This document shows, in pieces, positions 47,107 through 58,601 of a DNA stretch of 64,000 nucleotides. The translations under genes and the position numbers were made by a program. The stretch spans positions 310,001 through 374,000 of the forward strand of contig NZ_CP023994.1 of NCBI RefSeq assembly GCF_003194085.1, in the 5' to 3' direction. The notes under the pieces were generated by a model. It was not told where the DNA came from. It saw nothing but the letters and a program-made list of their open reading frames with translations, and made no database searches. Source of the DNA: Aurantimicrobium photophilum. GTDB taxonomy: Bacteria > Actinomycetota > Actinomycetes > Actinomycetales > Microbacteriaceae. Every line of letters begins with the position of its first letter. Position 1 is the stretch's first letter.

Positions 47107-48606
47107 ATGACTGTGCTGATGCCTACTGCAACCTTTGATGCTCAATCCGGCTTGGAATACAAGGTCGCTGACCTGAGCTTGGCTGAAGCAGGCCGCCACC
47201 AGATCCGTCTGGCCGAGAACGAAATGCCAGGCCTGATGGCACTGCGCGAAGAATTCGGTCCCACACAGCCCTTGAAGGGTGCCCGTATTGCGGGCAGCCT
47301 ACACATGACTGTGCAGACCGCAGTTCTCATTGAGACTCTTGTTGCGCTTGGTGCTCAGGTTCGTTGGGCCAGCTGCAACATCTTCTCAACTCAAGACGAA
47401 GCAGCCGCTGCCATTGCAGTGGGCCCAACCGGAACCGTGGAAGCCCCTGCCGGCGCTCCTGTGTTCGCGTGGAAGGGTGAAACCCTCGAAGAGTACTGGT
47501 GGTGCACCGAGCGCATCTTTGACTGGTCCGCTGAAGCTTCCGCTGCCGGCGCTGACTGGATCGGACCCAACCTCATCCTCGATGATGGTGGCGACGCTAC
47601 CCTTCTCGTCCACAAGGGCCGTGAGTTTGAACTTGCTGGTGCAGTTCCTTCTACTACTGCTTCTGACAGCCACGAATATGGCGTGATCCTGGAACTGCTG
47701 CGCAAGACTCTGGCTGCGACCCCTTCCCGTTGGCAGACCGTGGCATCTGAGCTCATTGGTGTCACCGAAGAAACCACCACGGGTGTTCACCGCCTCTATG
47801 AACTCTTTGCCAAGCAGGAACTTTTGTTCCCTGCCATCAATGTCAACGACTCTGTCACCAAGAGCAAGTTTGATAACAAGTACGGCATTCGCCACTCTCT
47901 TCCTGACGGTTTGAACCGTGCCACCGATGTTCTCATCGGCGGCAAGGTTGCCTTTGTCGCTGGTTATGGCGATGTCGGTAAGGGATCTGCAGAGGCTCTG
48001 CGTGGTCAGGGTGCTCGTGTGATTGTCAGCGAGATTGACCCCATTTGTGCTCTGCAGGCAGCCATGGATGGCTACCAGGTGGACACTCTGGAGAATGTCG
48101 TGGATCAGGTTGACATCTTTGTCACCACGACCGGCAACAAGGACGTGATTCGTCTCGAGCATTTGCTCGCGATGAAGCACCAGGCCATTGTGGCGAACGT
48201 TGGTCACTTCGACAACGAAATTGATATGGCGTCGCTGGAAAACCTGGCCGGCACCGAAAAGATCGAAATCAAGCCTCAGGTGCATGAATGGCGTATGCCC
48301 AACGGTCGTAGCATCTTGGTTCTTTCCGAAGGCCGACTGATGAACCTGGGCAATGCAACCGGTCACCCTTCCTTCGTGATGAGTAACTCGTTTGCCAACC
48401 AGGTGCTTGCGCAGATCGAACTCTTTGTTCGCCGCGAGAACTACCCCGTTGGTGTCTTTGTGCTTCCCAAGCACCTGGATGAAAAGGTTGCTCGCCTGCA
48501 CTTGGACGCTCTCGGCGTGAAAATGACAACTCTGACTCCTGAGCAGGCTGCCTACATTGGTGTTCCTGTGGAAGGCCCCTACAAGGTTGACCATTACCGC
48601 TACTAG
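47107..48606 (+). CDS. ahcY: adenosylhomocysteinase
   Basis: Hydrolyses S-adenosylhomocysteine to adenosine and homocysteine, recycling the methylation by-product. The 499 residues show [17 protein letters not shown], the substrate-site [12 protein letters not shown] region, [16 protein letters not shown], and the NAD motif [15 protein letters not shown]; the protein ends KVDHYRY, a normal C terminus. Mycobacteria carry tmk between this gene and mtrA; here only 24 bp separate the two. Long opposite-strand frames across the gene are shadows. Confidence 0.95.
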   Translation: MTVLMPTATFDAQSGLEYKVADLSLAEAGRHQIRLAENEMPGLMALREEFGPTQPLKGARIAGSLHMTVQTAVLIETLVALGAQVRWASCNIFSTQDEAAAAIAVGPTGTVEAPAGAPVFAWKGETLEEYWWCTERIFDWSAEASAAGADWIGPNLILDDGGDATLLVHKGREFELAGAVPSTTASDSHEYGVILELLRKTLAATPSRWQTVASELIGVTEETTTGVHRLYELFAKQELLFPAINVNDSVTKSKFDNKYGIRHSLPDGLNRATDVLIGGKVAFVAGYGDVGKGSAEALRGQGARVIVSEIDPICALQAAMDGYQVDTLENVVDQVDIFVTTTGNKDVIRLEHLLAMKHQAIVANVGHFDNEIDMASLENLAGTEKIEIKPQVHEWRMPNGRSILVLSEGRLMNLGNATGHPSFVMSNSFANQVLAQIELFVRRENYPVGVFVLPKHLDEKVARLHLDALGVKMTTLTPEQAAYIGVPVEGPYKVDHYRY

Positions 48607-48630
48607 TCTCTGGAGACTAGGCTCTAACGC

Positions 48631-49317
48631 ATGAGTGCACGCATTCTGGTTGTAGACGACGACGCCGCATTGGCGGAGATGGTCGGTATCGTCCTGGAAG
48701 GCGAAGGCTTTACGCCTTCGTTCTGCGCCGATGGCGCAGAAGCTCTTGCAGCATTCCGGGAGAACAAGCCCGACCTCGTGCTGCTGGATCTCATGCTTCC
48801 CGGCTTTGACGGCATTGAAGTCTGTGGTCAGATTCGTCAGGAATCGGGCGTGCCCATCATCATGCTCACAGCAAAGGGTGACGCCACAGATGTTGTTGCT
48901 GGTTTAGAAGCCGGCGCAGATGACTATATGGTCAAGCCCTTCAACCCGGGCGAGCTGGTGGCACGTATTCGGACGCGTCTGCGCTCCATGGCACCCAGTG
49001 GTGCCACAGCGCAGACCCTGCGTATTGGTGATCTGAGTATTGACGTGGATGGCCACGAGGTCAAGCGCGGGGATGTCTGCATCAACCTCACCCCACTTGA
49101 GTTTGATCTTCTCGTTGCGTTGGCATCCAAGCCTCAGCAGGTGTTCACTCGTGAAATGCTGCTGGAGAAGGTGTGGGGCTACCAATACAAGGCAGATACT
49201 CGTCTGGTGAATGTTCACGTGCAGCGCTTGCGCAGCAAGGTGGAGTTCGATGCCGATAACCCCACCATTGTCACCACCGTGCGCGGTGTTGGGTACCGTG
49301 CCGGAGCTGTGATCTAA
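48631..49317 (+). CDS. mtrA: OmpR-type response regulator MtrA
   Basis: Response regulator of the essential MtrAB system that controls cell-wall, division and osmotic genes in actinobacteria. The receiver domain (about 4-118) shows the acidic pair DD at 9-10, phospho-acceptor Asp53 in LLDLMLPG, and Lys in MVKPFNPGEL; the winged-helix domain (about 130-226) carries LTPLEFDLLVALASKP and DTRLVNVHVQRLRSK. The 228-residue length is typical. Followed 7 bp later by mtrB. Confidence 0.95.
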   Translation: MSARILVVDDDAALAEMVGIVLEGEGFTPSFCADGAEALAAFRENKPDLVLLDLMLPGFDGIEVCGQIRQESGVPIIMLTAKGDATDVVAGLEAGADDYMVKPFNPGELVARIRTRLRSMAPSGATAQTLRIGDLSIDVDGHEVKRGDVCINLTPLEFDLLVALASKPQQVFTREMLLEKVWGYQYKADTRLVNVHVQRLRSKVEFDADNPTIVTTVRGVGYRAGAVI

Positions 49318-49324
49318 CGTCGCA

Positions 49325-50902
49325 ATGAAGGTTCGACGCTTCGACTTACTTGGGCTTCCTGCGCGCATCACGCGTGTGTGGCGTCGTTCGCTACAGTTCC
49401 GAACAGTCGTGGCCTCGATGGCACTTTCGGGTGTCGCCATCATCTTGGTCGGCCTCTACATGTCCTTCTCGATCAGCAACGACCTCTTTGCCTCCCGATT
49501 GAACCAGGTCCTCTCTGAATCACAACGTGCCCAGGTCGCTGCCCAGCGCATCTTCGACTCTTCTGATGCCAGCGACCAAGCATCGATGCAGTCGGTCATG
49601 AATGCTGCTCGAACCGCTATTCGTGATTCTTCTTCGAGTGGACTGATTGCGGTCTATCGCGTCCCGGATCAAGAACCCAATCCGCTCGCTCCCCAGAACT
49701 TCTCCAGTTCTGAACTCACCGGTGGCGTCATTACTCCCGAGCTCAAGGCTCAAGTGATGACCACTGCGGATCAGCAGTTCTGGCAATCTGTTGAACTTCC
49801 CATCAATGGCACCACGGTTCCAGGTGTGGTTGTGGGCTCCCAGCTGGATATCCCTGGTGCTGGTTTGTACGAGCTGTTTATTGGTTATGACTTTGAGCAA
49901 TCAGAACAAACCCTGTTGTTTGTTCAGCAGGTGTTGTGGTTCTCCGGCTTTGGCCTATTGATTTTGGTTGGCGGCGTGGCCTGGGTGGTCTCGCGCATGG
50001 TGGTCTCACCGCTCAAAAACGCAGCAGAGACATCACAGAAGTTGGCTGCTGGTGACCTGGCTGTGCGCATCCCTGAAAAGGGCGAAGACGTCGTGGCCAC
50101 ACTTGCCAGGTCCTTCAACGACATGGCCGGCAGTATGCAGCGCCAGCTCACCGAGCTGGCTGATCTCTCCGTCATGCAACAGCGCTTCGTCTCGGACGTG
50201 TCCCATGAGCTGCGCACACCGCTCACCACCATCAAACTCGCGGGTGATGTGCTGTTCCAAGAACGTGAGAACTTTGACGCGAAGACACGTCGCAGTACCG
50301 AGCTCTTGAATGCGCAAGTTCTGCGCTTCGAGAAGCTTCTGGGTGATCTTCTTGAAATCAGCCGCTATGACGCCGGAAGTGTAAACCTCGAGCCAGAACC
50401 CACCAACGTGGCTGGTCTTGTTCAAGATGTTGTCGGAACCATGACAACCTTGGCCGAGCAGCACGGCTGCGACCTGTCATTGTCTGCCCCTGGTGGTCAC
50501 TTTGACGCTGATATTGATCCTCGACGCGTGCGCCGTATCTTGATGAACCTCATTGGCAACGCCATTGAGCATGGAGAGAACAAGCCCATCGACATTGCGG
50601 TGGACAGTAATGCCACCGCAGTGGCGATTAGTGTTCGTGACCACGGTGTGGGCATGGATGCTGAACAACTGGAGCAAGTCTTTAGTCGTTTCTGGCGTGC
50701 AGATCCTTCTCGAAAGCGCACCCTGGGCGGCACGGGTCTCGGTCTGGCTATCTCTCTTGAGGATGCCCGTGTTCACAACGGCCTTCTGGATGTCTGGGCA
50801 GCACCAGGGAAGGGCGCATTGTTCCGCTTGACCCTGCCTCGTGATCTTGAGATTCCTATTGCTTCTTCACCCTTGCCTCTCGACCCCACTGAGGAGTCGT
50901 GA
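49325..50902 (+). CDS. mtrB: sensor histidine kinase MtrB
   Basis: Membrane histidine kinase, partner of MtrA. Two membrane helices (about 27-50 and 202-224) flank an extracytoplasmic sensor of about 150 residues. HAMP is at about 226-280. The dimerisation box FVSDVSHELRTPLTTIKLAGD carries phospho-His294, and the ATPase domain shows NLIGNAIEHGE (N box), DHGVGMD and GGTGLGLAI (G boxes). All catalytic motifs are present. It overlaps lpqB at the stop codon. Confidence 0.95.
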   Translation: MKVRRFDLLGLPARITRVWRRSLQFRTVVASMALSGVAIILVGLYMSFSISNDLFASRLNQVLSESQRAQVAAQRIFDSSDASDQASMQSVMNAARTAIRDSSSSGLIAVYRVPDQEPNPLAPQNFSSSELTGGVITPELKAQVMTTADQQFWQSVELPINGTTVPGVVVGSQLDIPGAGLYELFIGYDFEQSEQTLLFVQQVLWFSGFGLLILVGGVAWVVSRMVVSPLKNAAETSQKLAAGDLAVRIPEKGEDVVATLARSFNDMAGSMQRQLTELADLSVMQQRFVSDVSHELRTPLTTIKLAGDVLFQERENFDAKTRRSTELLNAQVLRFEKLLGDLLEISRYDAGSVNLEPEPTNVAGLVQDVVGTMTTLAEQHGCDLSLSAPGGHFDADIDPRRVRRILMNLIGNAIEHGENKPIDIAVDSNATAVAISVRDHGVGMDAEQLEQVFSRFWRADPSRKRTLGGTGLGLAISLEDARVHNGLLDVWAAPGKGALFRLTLPRDLEIPIASSPLPLDPTEES

Positions 50903-52599
50903 TGGCGATCGGGAAGAGTGTGATCAAAGGAATCACTTTGGCGGTAGCAATACTTTCGCTGTTGGCCTTGACGGCCTGCTCCGGCATTCCACGCTCAAGT
51001 GGAGTGAATCAAGGCTCCGCCGTTGTTCCGGTTGAAGATGATGCCATTGAGTTCTTACCTTTGGGGCCTGTGCGCAACGGTTCTATCGAGGAAATCCTCC
51101 GAGGCTTTGTTGAAGCGTCTTCGTCGCCCGTCAGTGACTACGCCATTGCTCGCCAGTTCCTCACCCCCGAATTCGCCACAGAGTGGGATGCCACCACGGC
51201 AGTAAATGTGGATGCTGGCTTGCGCACCGTCACGCAAACCGGTGACAACACGGGCGAGTTGGTTTATACCCAGAACGCACTGGTTGATGCCCAGGGCAAC
51301 TATTCAGATGTGACCCCCACCCAGTCGGTGACCAATAGCTACACCTTTGAGCAGGTAGATGGCCAATGGCGCATTAGCTCTGCTCCCAATGGCGTGGTGA
51401 TGGACCGTTTCACTTTTGATCAGGTTTACCAGGCGCACCCGCTCTATTTCTTTGACTCCACGAACTCTGTGTTGGTCCCTGATGTTCGCTTCTTCCCCGC
51501 TGGTGCATCAGCCAGCACTCGCATCACCAAGGCGCTTTTGGCTGGGCCATCTGAATGGCTGTCAGCCAATGGCGCCACTCACACCGCATTCCCTGCCGGC
51601 ACAGCACTAGTTGCAGACACCGTGCCCGTGTCCAGGGGGACCGCAACGGTTGACTTGAACTCGGCTGCGCTCTCTGCAGATCCCACCGTCATTCGACAGA
51701 TGAAGCAGCAGCTTTCTGCCAGCTTGCAATCAGTCGACAACATCACAGCCGTCACCATGTTGGTGGACGGGGCAACGTTGAACAACGCCATCTCCAGCAC
51801 TGTTGATTCTGTTCTGCCCAAGCCGGTCGATTCCAGGCCACTTGTCTTGACCGATAAAACCTTCGGATATTGGACCGGCACTACCGTGGACACCGCCACA
51901 CAATTAGCACCAACCATGCTTGCTCAACAACCTACTGCCATTACGATTTCAAACGGGAATGTTCTGGCAGCAATCCTCACAGCGCAGGGTGTTTCTTTTG
52001 TGAGGAATGGAAATGCAGAGTTGGTGGACACACGTTCCGGATTGATAGCACCTGCTCTGGATAGTTTCGGATATGTGTGGTCGGTTCCTGCCGCGCAACC
52101 CAACAAGCTCATGGTCATCCCCACGGACGGCAAACAAATCCCACTCGAAGCGCCCTGGGCAACCGCTGATTCGATTCTGTCGCTCTCGATTTCCCGAGAT
52201 GGCACCCGCGTTTTGGCGCTGCTGGAAACCAACGGCAGCTACCAGTTGGTGGTGAGTGCTCTTGTTCGTGGAGAGAAGTCAGTTCCCATTCAGTTGGGTG
52301 CTCCAGTTACTCTCTCGCTCGCAGCGGGGACTCCCGTTGCTTCTGCGTGGGTGGACTCCACCACGGTGGTGAGTGTGTCCTCGGACGGCGCCTCTTCTCA
52401 CGTCCGCACGCAAGTCATTGGTGGGCAAAGCGAAGATTTGGCCAAGGTCACCACAGGCACCCCTATTTCGATCGTGGGGGCAAATACGGTCGCAGGTATT
52501 CGAATCCTCACCGCAGAAGGCAATGTGCTCACTCAGCGCAGTAGTGCTCAGTGGCTCAGTGCTGTCACGGGTGTGAAAACACTCGCCGTACAGCAATAA
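50902..52599 (+). CDS. lpqB: lipoprotein LpqB (MtrB-associated)
   Basis: Exported lipoprotein of 565 residues, which in mycobacteria modulates MtrB. The signal peptide ends with the lipobox LTAC, lipidated Cys26. A GerMN-like domain follows (about 160-290; GPSEWLSANGATHTAFPAG), then a beta-propeller-like C-terminal half. I prefer ATG at 50902 over GTG at 50899: it shares a base with the mtrB stop (TGATG) and has GAGGAG upstream. The operon order mtrA-mtrB-lpqB is standard for actinobacteria. Confidence 0.93.
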   Translation: MAIGKSVIKGITLAVAILSLLALTACSGIPRSSGVNQGSAVVPVEDDAIEFLPLGPVRNGSIEEILRGFVEASSSPVSDYAIARQFLTPEFATEWDATTAVNVDAGLRTVTQTGDNTGELVYTQNALVDAQGNYSDVTPTQSVTNSYTFEQVDGQWRISSAPNGVVMDRFTFDQVYQAHPLYFFDSTNSVLVPDVRFFPAGASASTRITKALLAGPSEWLSANGATHTAFPAGTALVADTVPVSRGTATVDLNSAALSADPTVIRQMKQQLSASLQSVDNITAVTMLVDGATLNNAISSTVDSVLPKPVDSRPLVLTDKTFGYWTGTTVDTATQLAPTMLAQQPTAITISNGNVLAAILTAQGVSFVRNGNAELVDTRSGLIAPALDSFGYVWSVPAAQPNKLMVIPTDGKQIPLEAPWATADSILSLSISRDGTRVLALLETNGSYQLVVSALVRGEKSVPIQLGAPVTLSLAAGTPVASAWVDSTTVVSVSSDGASSHVRTQVIGGQSEDLAKVTTGTPISIVGANTVAGIRILTAEGNVLTQRSSAQWLSAVTGVKTLAVQQ

Positions 52600-52671
52600 G
52601 TTCCGAGGAAGTTTTCCACCACTTTAGATCTATGAGCTGAAGCGTGAAATCCTCACAGTCACACTGCAGGG

Positions 52672-53361
52672 ATGTGGACATTCGACGAGTTCAAAGAGCA
52701 CTGTGCAGATGCTCTGGCATTGGCGCTTCCCATTTCCTGTGCTGGCTGCGATCTTCCAGATCGTAACCTCTGTAAGGAATGCAGAGCAGCCTTAGTTGCA
52801 AATCTCCAATACCGCGAGCTCTTTGATGAGGAATCTCTGCAGAGGCTGCCACTGTGGTTTGCTATGGAACTGGGGGAGCCACTGAGTGGCGTGCTGCATC
52901 ACTTCAAAGAAAAGGGACGAACTTCGGTGGCCAAACATCTGGCCATGCCTCTTCGAGACGCCATGAAGGCCATTTACCACCAAGTGACTTTAGAAAGTTC
53001 TTATCCGGTTACGTGGGTAGTTCCGCCCTCAAGCAGGGCAAGTTTTCGTCAGCGCGGGTATTCGCCCATTGGCATGTTGGCAACGGCAGCCGGTGTGCGT
53101 CCGCAGAAACTCCTCACCATCAGCAGAAGGAGAGCAGATCAGTCCCAGCTCGGTCGCATGGAGCGCTTTCGCAACATGAAGGGCGTTTACACAGCCAAGC
53201 CAGCTGCGAAAGGCACGAGAGTCATCTTGGTTGATGACGTACTGACGACAGGTGCAACCCTGCTGGAATGCGCCCGGGCACTGCGTGCCGGGGGCGCAGA
53301 AGTCCTGGGAGCGGCAGTGCTTGCCTACACTCCCAAAAACTTTCAGGACACTCGCAGATAA
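52672..53361 (+). CDS. comF: ComF-family phosphoribosyltransferase-like protein
   Basis: A 229-residue protein of the ComF/GntX type, tied to DNA uptake or carbohydrate use in other bacteria but biochemically undefined here. The N-terminal zinc-ribbon-like part is CAGCDLPDRNLCKEC; the C-terminal PRTase fold has the PRPP loop VILVDDVLTTGATLLECA. ATG at 52672 follows a 72-bp gap after lpqB without a clear terminator. No other competence genes lie in the window. Confidence 0.85.
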   Translation: MWTFDEFKEHCADALALALPISCAGCDLPDRNLCKECRAALVANLQYRELFDEESLQRLPLWFAMELGEPLSGVLHHFKEKGRTSVAKHLAMPLRDAMKAIYHQVTLESSYPVTWVVPPSSRASFRQRGYSPIGMLATAAGVRPQKLLTISRRRADQSQLGRMERFRNMKGVYTAKPAAKGTRVILVDDVLTTGATLLECARALRAGGAEVLGAAVLAYTPKNFQDTRR

Positions 53362-53427
53362 AAATGCGTGACATAACCGATCAAACAGGACTACATTTTC
53401 AAACAACATCGATTGGCGTGAAAGGAT

Positions 53428-53444
53428 CGCCCAAAAGTTGGGCG
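53428..53444 (+). promoter_or_regulatory. small stem-loop in the hpf leader
   Basis: A perfect 7-bp stem (CGCCCAA / TTGGGCG) with a three-base loop AAG, 25 bases before the hpf start codon. A strong GGGAGG ribosome site lies between them. Role unknown. Confidence 0.4.
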
Positions 53445-53469
53445 TAAACGCCAACTACGGGAGGTCGTC

Positions 53470-53916
53470 ATGGAACTCAACTTCATCACTCGTCACATTG
53501 AAATCACTGACCGATTCCGTAATTACGTCACCGAGAAGGCCGACAAAATAGAAAAGCTCGCAGACCGTCCACTCGAACTGGATGTCACCGTCAGCAAGCA
53601 CCACGGCGGTAAGGGACTTGTCGGCGGCGATCACGTCGAACTGAAGCTCGTTGAAGCCGGTCCCGTTCTCCGTGCCGAATCAGATGGCGAAGACAAATAT
53701 GCCGCCTTTGATCTGGCCATGGGTCGCATGATGGAACAGCTTCGTCGCGCTCGCGATAAGAAGAAGATTCACCACAACGGCCACCAGAAGCCCCTCTCTA
53801 TCCACGAAGCAAGCGCTGACGCCTTTGCTCAGCTGGACATTGTTCCTGCCACACCTGAAGACCTGGAACGCGTGAACACGGGAGAGCACGCCATCATTCC
53901 GTCACCAGCGGCTTAA
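53470..53916 (+). CDS. hpf: ribosome hibernation-promoting factor, short (no C-terminal dimerisation domain)
   Basis: S30AE/HPF-family protein that binds the 30S decoding centre and silences ribosomes in stationary phase. The beta-alpha-beta-beta-beta-alpha domain covers about residues 1-100 (MELNFITRHIEITDRFRNYV, ADKIEKLAD, RMMEQLRRARDKKKIHHNG). Actinobacterial long HPFs have a further domain of about 55 residues that dimerises 100S ribosomes; here the protein ends after a 45-residue tail (TPEDLERVNTGEHAIIPSP) at 148 residues. The 136 bp that follow cannot encode the missing domain. Context comF-hpf-secA is conserved in actinobacteria. Start with GGGAGG upstream. Confidence 0.88.
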   Translation: MELNFITRHIEITDRFRNYVTEKADKIEKLADRPLELDVTVSKHHGGKGLVGGDHVELKLVEAGPVLRAESDGEDKYAAFDLAMGRMMEQLRRARDKKKIHHNGHQKPLSIHEASADAFAQLDIVPATPEDLERVNTGEHAIIPSPAA

Positions 53917-53982
53917 CGGAGAATGCTCACCTCGTCTACAGGCTTCGTACAGACGGGGAAAGCTCATTCCCGGTAGCATTGA

Positions 53983-54015
53983 GGGCGGTCTTACACGCAT
54001 GCGTGTGGACCGCCC
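53983..54015 (+). promoter_or_regulatory. long stem-loop in the secA leader (terminator or attenuator)
   Basis: GGGCGGTC pairs with GACCGCCC and TACACGC with GCGTGTG, around the two-base loop AT; one T is bulged. This makes about 15 base pairs, ending 37 bases before the secA GTG. It has no T-run after it (TTAGCGCTT), so it is not a classic intrinsic terminator; in actinobacteria such U-less hairpins can still terminate hpf transcripts, or the element may regulate secA. Confidence 0.6.
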
Positions 54016-54052
54016 TTAGCGCTTACTGCGCACACAACTTCCGGAGATATAC

Positions 54053-56857
<2,805 letters not shown>

Positions 56858-56908
56858 TTCTCTTTCGGATTGCTATCTCCCACCAGGGATTCAACTTAGA
56901 ATCACTTC

Positions 56909-57427
56909 ATGGAGAATGACTGGCTGCTGCTAGCTTGGCTTTCTCCATTAATACTTGTGATGGTCATTTTTGACCTCAAAGCGAGAAATTACGGCAAGAA
57001 AGTCCTTCATTTACCCAAGAAGGAATACGTGAGTTTATTGTGGCTCGCCATCCTTGATCCCGTATTTGAAGTTCTCTTCATTGGTGTAGTTCTTTGGGAT
57101 GACCTTTCCCGTGATGTCTGGCACTGGGTTGCCGGGGGTGTCGGGGTTGTGCTGGGTTACTTCTTCGCCCGTTATCGCACACGGATCATGTGGGTTCGAC
57201 CTCTGCGTGAAAAGAAGGCCGTGATTCTTCGAAACAGCGGTGCGGAATACATCGCCCTTGTTTTCTTGGTCATCGTCAAAACGGTTTCCGAAAACAGCAA
57301 TTTTTCCAATTACTTTGCAAGCCTCTTGATCACCGTTGGTTTGCTCACCATCGTGAGCGAGTCTGCGATACGTGTCGCCATCTTGTTTAAGCGATACAAC
57401 AATGAAATGCCTGCAGTAAGGGCTTAG
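56909..57427 (+). CDS. hypothetical membrane protein
   Basis: A 172-residue protein with four or five hydrophobic segments (about 4-22, 45-63, 70-90, 107-127 and 135-155). The loops are basic (KARNYGKKVLHLPKK, RTRIMWVRPLREKK), suggesting a cytoplasmic face. I recognise no family. It is downstream of secA by 51 bp and convergent with the Rv3235-like gene (four-base overlap). The codon usage looks somewhat AT-richer than secA's. Confidence 0.7.
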   Translation: MENDWLLLAWLSPLILVMVIFDLKARNYGKKVLHLPKKEYVSLLWLAILDPVFEVLFIGVVLWDDLSRDVWHWVAGGVGVVLGYFFARYRTRIMWVRPLREKKAVILRNSGAEYIALVFLVIVKTVSENSNFSNYFASLLITVGLLTIVSESAIRVAILFKRYNNEMPAVRA

Positions 57428-57849
57428 AGAACGTGAATCGCGGTCGCTCGCCAGCGGCCATCCATACCTTCCAAGCGAATAGCGATGGAACGAGTGCGAG
57501 CTTTGCCGTGCACAATGACCACCGACTCAATCACGCCATCCACGGGGTGGGTAATGATCGTGCGCCCCAGACCAAAGGTGGGCAGGACCGAGGGCTGCTT
57601 CTTCACGGCACGTGCTCGACGCGAGATGTGGACGCGCTGGAGCAGGTTTCGATAGACGTCATCGGTGACCCAGCGAGAGATTTGCTCGAGGTCACGACAC
57701 CCAGCAAGAATTTCCATCACGCTGCGCGCCAAGTTTTCCACCATCGGCTGGGGATCGGGAAGTGCCGAAGTTGCGGTGTGCTGGTGGCCAAAGAAGTCAT
57801 CGTTGACGAAGCTGGTGCGAGTTGCGGGGAATGCGGGTGCGGTATTCAT
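57424..57849 (-). CDS. Rv3235-like protein (DUF6459 type)
   Basis: A 141-residue cytosolic protein with a disordered first 30 residues and a conserved C-terminal alpha/beta domain (about 35-141): LARSVMEILAGCRDLEQISRW, the basic HISRRARAVKK and RWRATAIHVL. Orthologues lie just beyond secA in many actinobacteria; the family has no known function. It is divergent from the Sm-like gene 102 bp away, and both promoters must lie in that gap. Confidence 0.78.
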   Translation of the reverse strand: MNTAPAFPATRTSFVNDDFFGHQHTATSALPDPQPMVENLARSVMEILAGCRDLEQISRWVTDDVYRNLLQRVHISRRARAVKKQPSVLPTFGLGRTIITHPVDGVIESVVIVHGKARTRSIAIRLEGMDGRWRATAIHVL

Positions 57850-57900
57850 GTCAACACTGTGACATGGAAACTAGACTGAAAGTCTATTTCTCAGGAAACA

Positions 57901-57927
57901 TGTGGATAACTCCAGCAGATTCACAGG
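57901..57927 (+). repeat. 27-bp element copy A, with an exact DnaA-box core, upstream of the Sm-like gene
   Basis: Reads TGTGGATAACTCCAGCAGA followed by TTCACAGG; TGTGGATAA is the exact complement of the DnaA box TTATCCACA. The copy at 60828 is nearly identical, and both sit at about the same distance (22-23 bases) before a gene start. TGTGGA and TTCACA also form an imperfect inverted repeat. It could be a DnaA-binding or a shared regulator site. Confidence 0.65.
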
Positions 57928-57950
57928 TTCGCTCCTTACCTTCGCTAGCT

Positions 57951-58541
57951 ATGGACTTCGACACCCTCTTCCAAGATTTAGAAAATCAACTCGAACGTGA
58001 ACTCGATGCAGAGATCATTAACCGCCTCGATGATGAAGAGCGTGAGCGGCGCGCGAAGCTGACGCTTCGAGAGCGCCTGCGGGCACTTCATCAGGCCAAC
58101 CCCGCGTCAGTTCTGACGGCGCTGACCAAGGATGGCAGAGCATTAACGCTTCAGATCAAGAACGTGGGCAAGGACTGGGCGGCAATTGAGGTGCTGGAGC
58201 CGTCAGATATTCGCGGGCCATTGATTCTCGCTCTTCACGCACTCAGCAGTGTGGGAATCCCACAGGAGTACGTGAAGGAAAGCCTCGGTACACCTGTAGG
58301 CGAAGTCTCTGATCACGACTTGAGAGAACTCTCACGGAGTTCTCGGTTGGCAGAGAAGGTGAACTTTGCCTTCGTGCTGCGAGATGTGAGTAGACGGAGA
58401 AAAAGAGTCATGCTCTACACGGCGCTGGGAAAGTTTCAAGGAACTCTCGACCAGGTTGGAGCAGATCATCTTGATGTCAGTAGTGACGGCTCGAGGCACC
58501 TGCTGCCACTTCGAGATCTGTTCTTCGTCAGAATTGAATAG
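57951..58541 (+). CDS. hypothetical protein with a possible Sm-like C-terminal fold
   Basis: A 196-residue protein. Residues 1-50 form a charged helical segment (FDTLFQDLENQLERELDAEI, LDDEERERRAKL); the middle is alpha/beta with RALTLQIKNVGKDWAAIEVL; the last 45 residues, with GKFQGTLDQVGADHLDVSSD and PLRDLFFVRIE, resemble an Sm-like (Hfq/LSm) barrel. The fold call is inference. ATG at 57951 starts the conserved-looking part; an open frame 43 codons further upstream contains the repeat element and is rejected. The function is unknown. Confidence 0.7.
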   Translation: MDFDTLFQDLENQLERELDAEIINRLDDEERERRAKLTLRERLRALHQANPASVLTALTKDGRALTLQIKNVGKDWAAIEVLEPSDIRGPLILALHALSSVGIPQEYVKESLGTPVGEVSDHDLRELSRSSRLAEKVNFAFVLRDVSRRRKRVMLYTALGKFQGTLDQVGADHLDVSSDGSRHLLPLRDLFFVRIE

Positions 58542-58544
58542 TAA

Positions 58545-58601
58545 ATGTTCAGATAATTAATTGTTTCAACCGACGGCTGAATAATGCTATTATCTGAACA
58601 T
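58545..58601. promoter_or_regulatory. 13-bp inverted repeat operator and leaderless promoter of the AbiE-like module
   Basis: ATGTTCAGATAAT (58545-58557) and ATTATCTGAACAT (58589-58601) are perfect inverse copies, 31 bp apart; the right arm overlaps the start codon. Between them lies a TATTAT -10 element (58588-58593) that would start transcription at about the A of the ATG, giving a leaderless message. No ribosome site precedes the ATG. AbiEi antitoxins are known to repress their own promoter through inverted repeats, so this is the expected operator. Confidence 0.7.

Noticed and set aside
47386-48594. 402-codon frame opposite ahcY
   Set aside because: Complement of a strongly conserved gene; no family similarity or ribosome site.
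53917-54052. Hidden C-terminal HPF domain in another frame after hpf
   Set aside because: Only 136 bp are available, less than the domain needs, and no matching residues are read in any frame.
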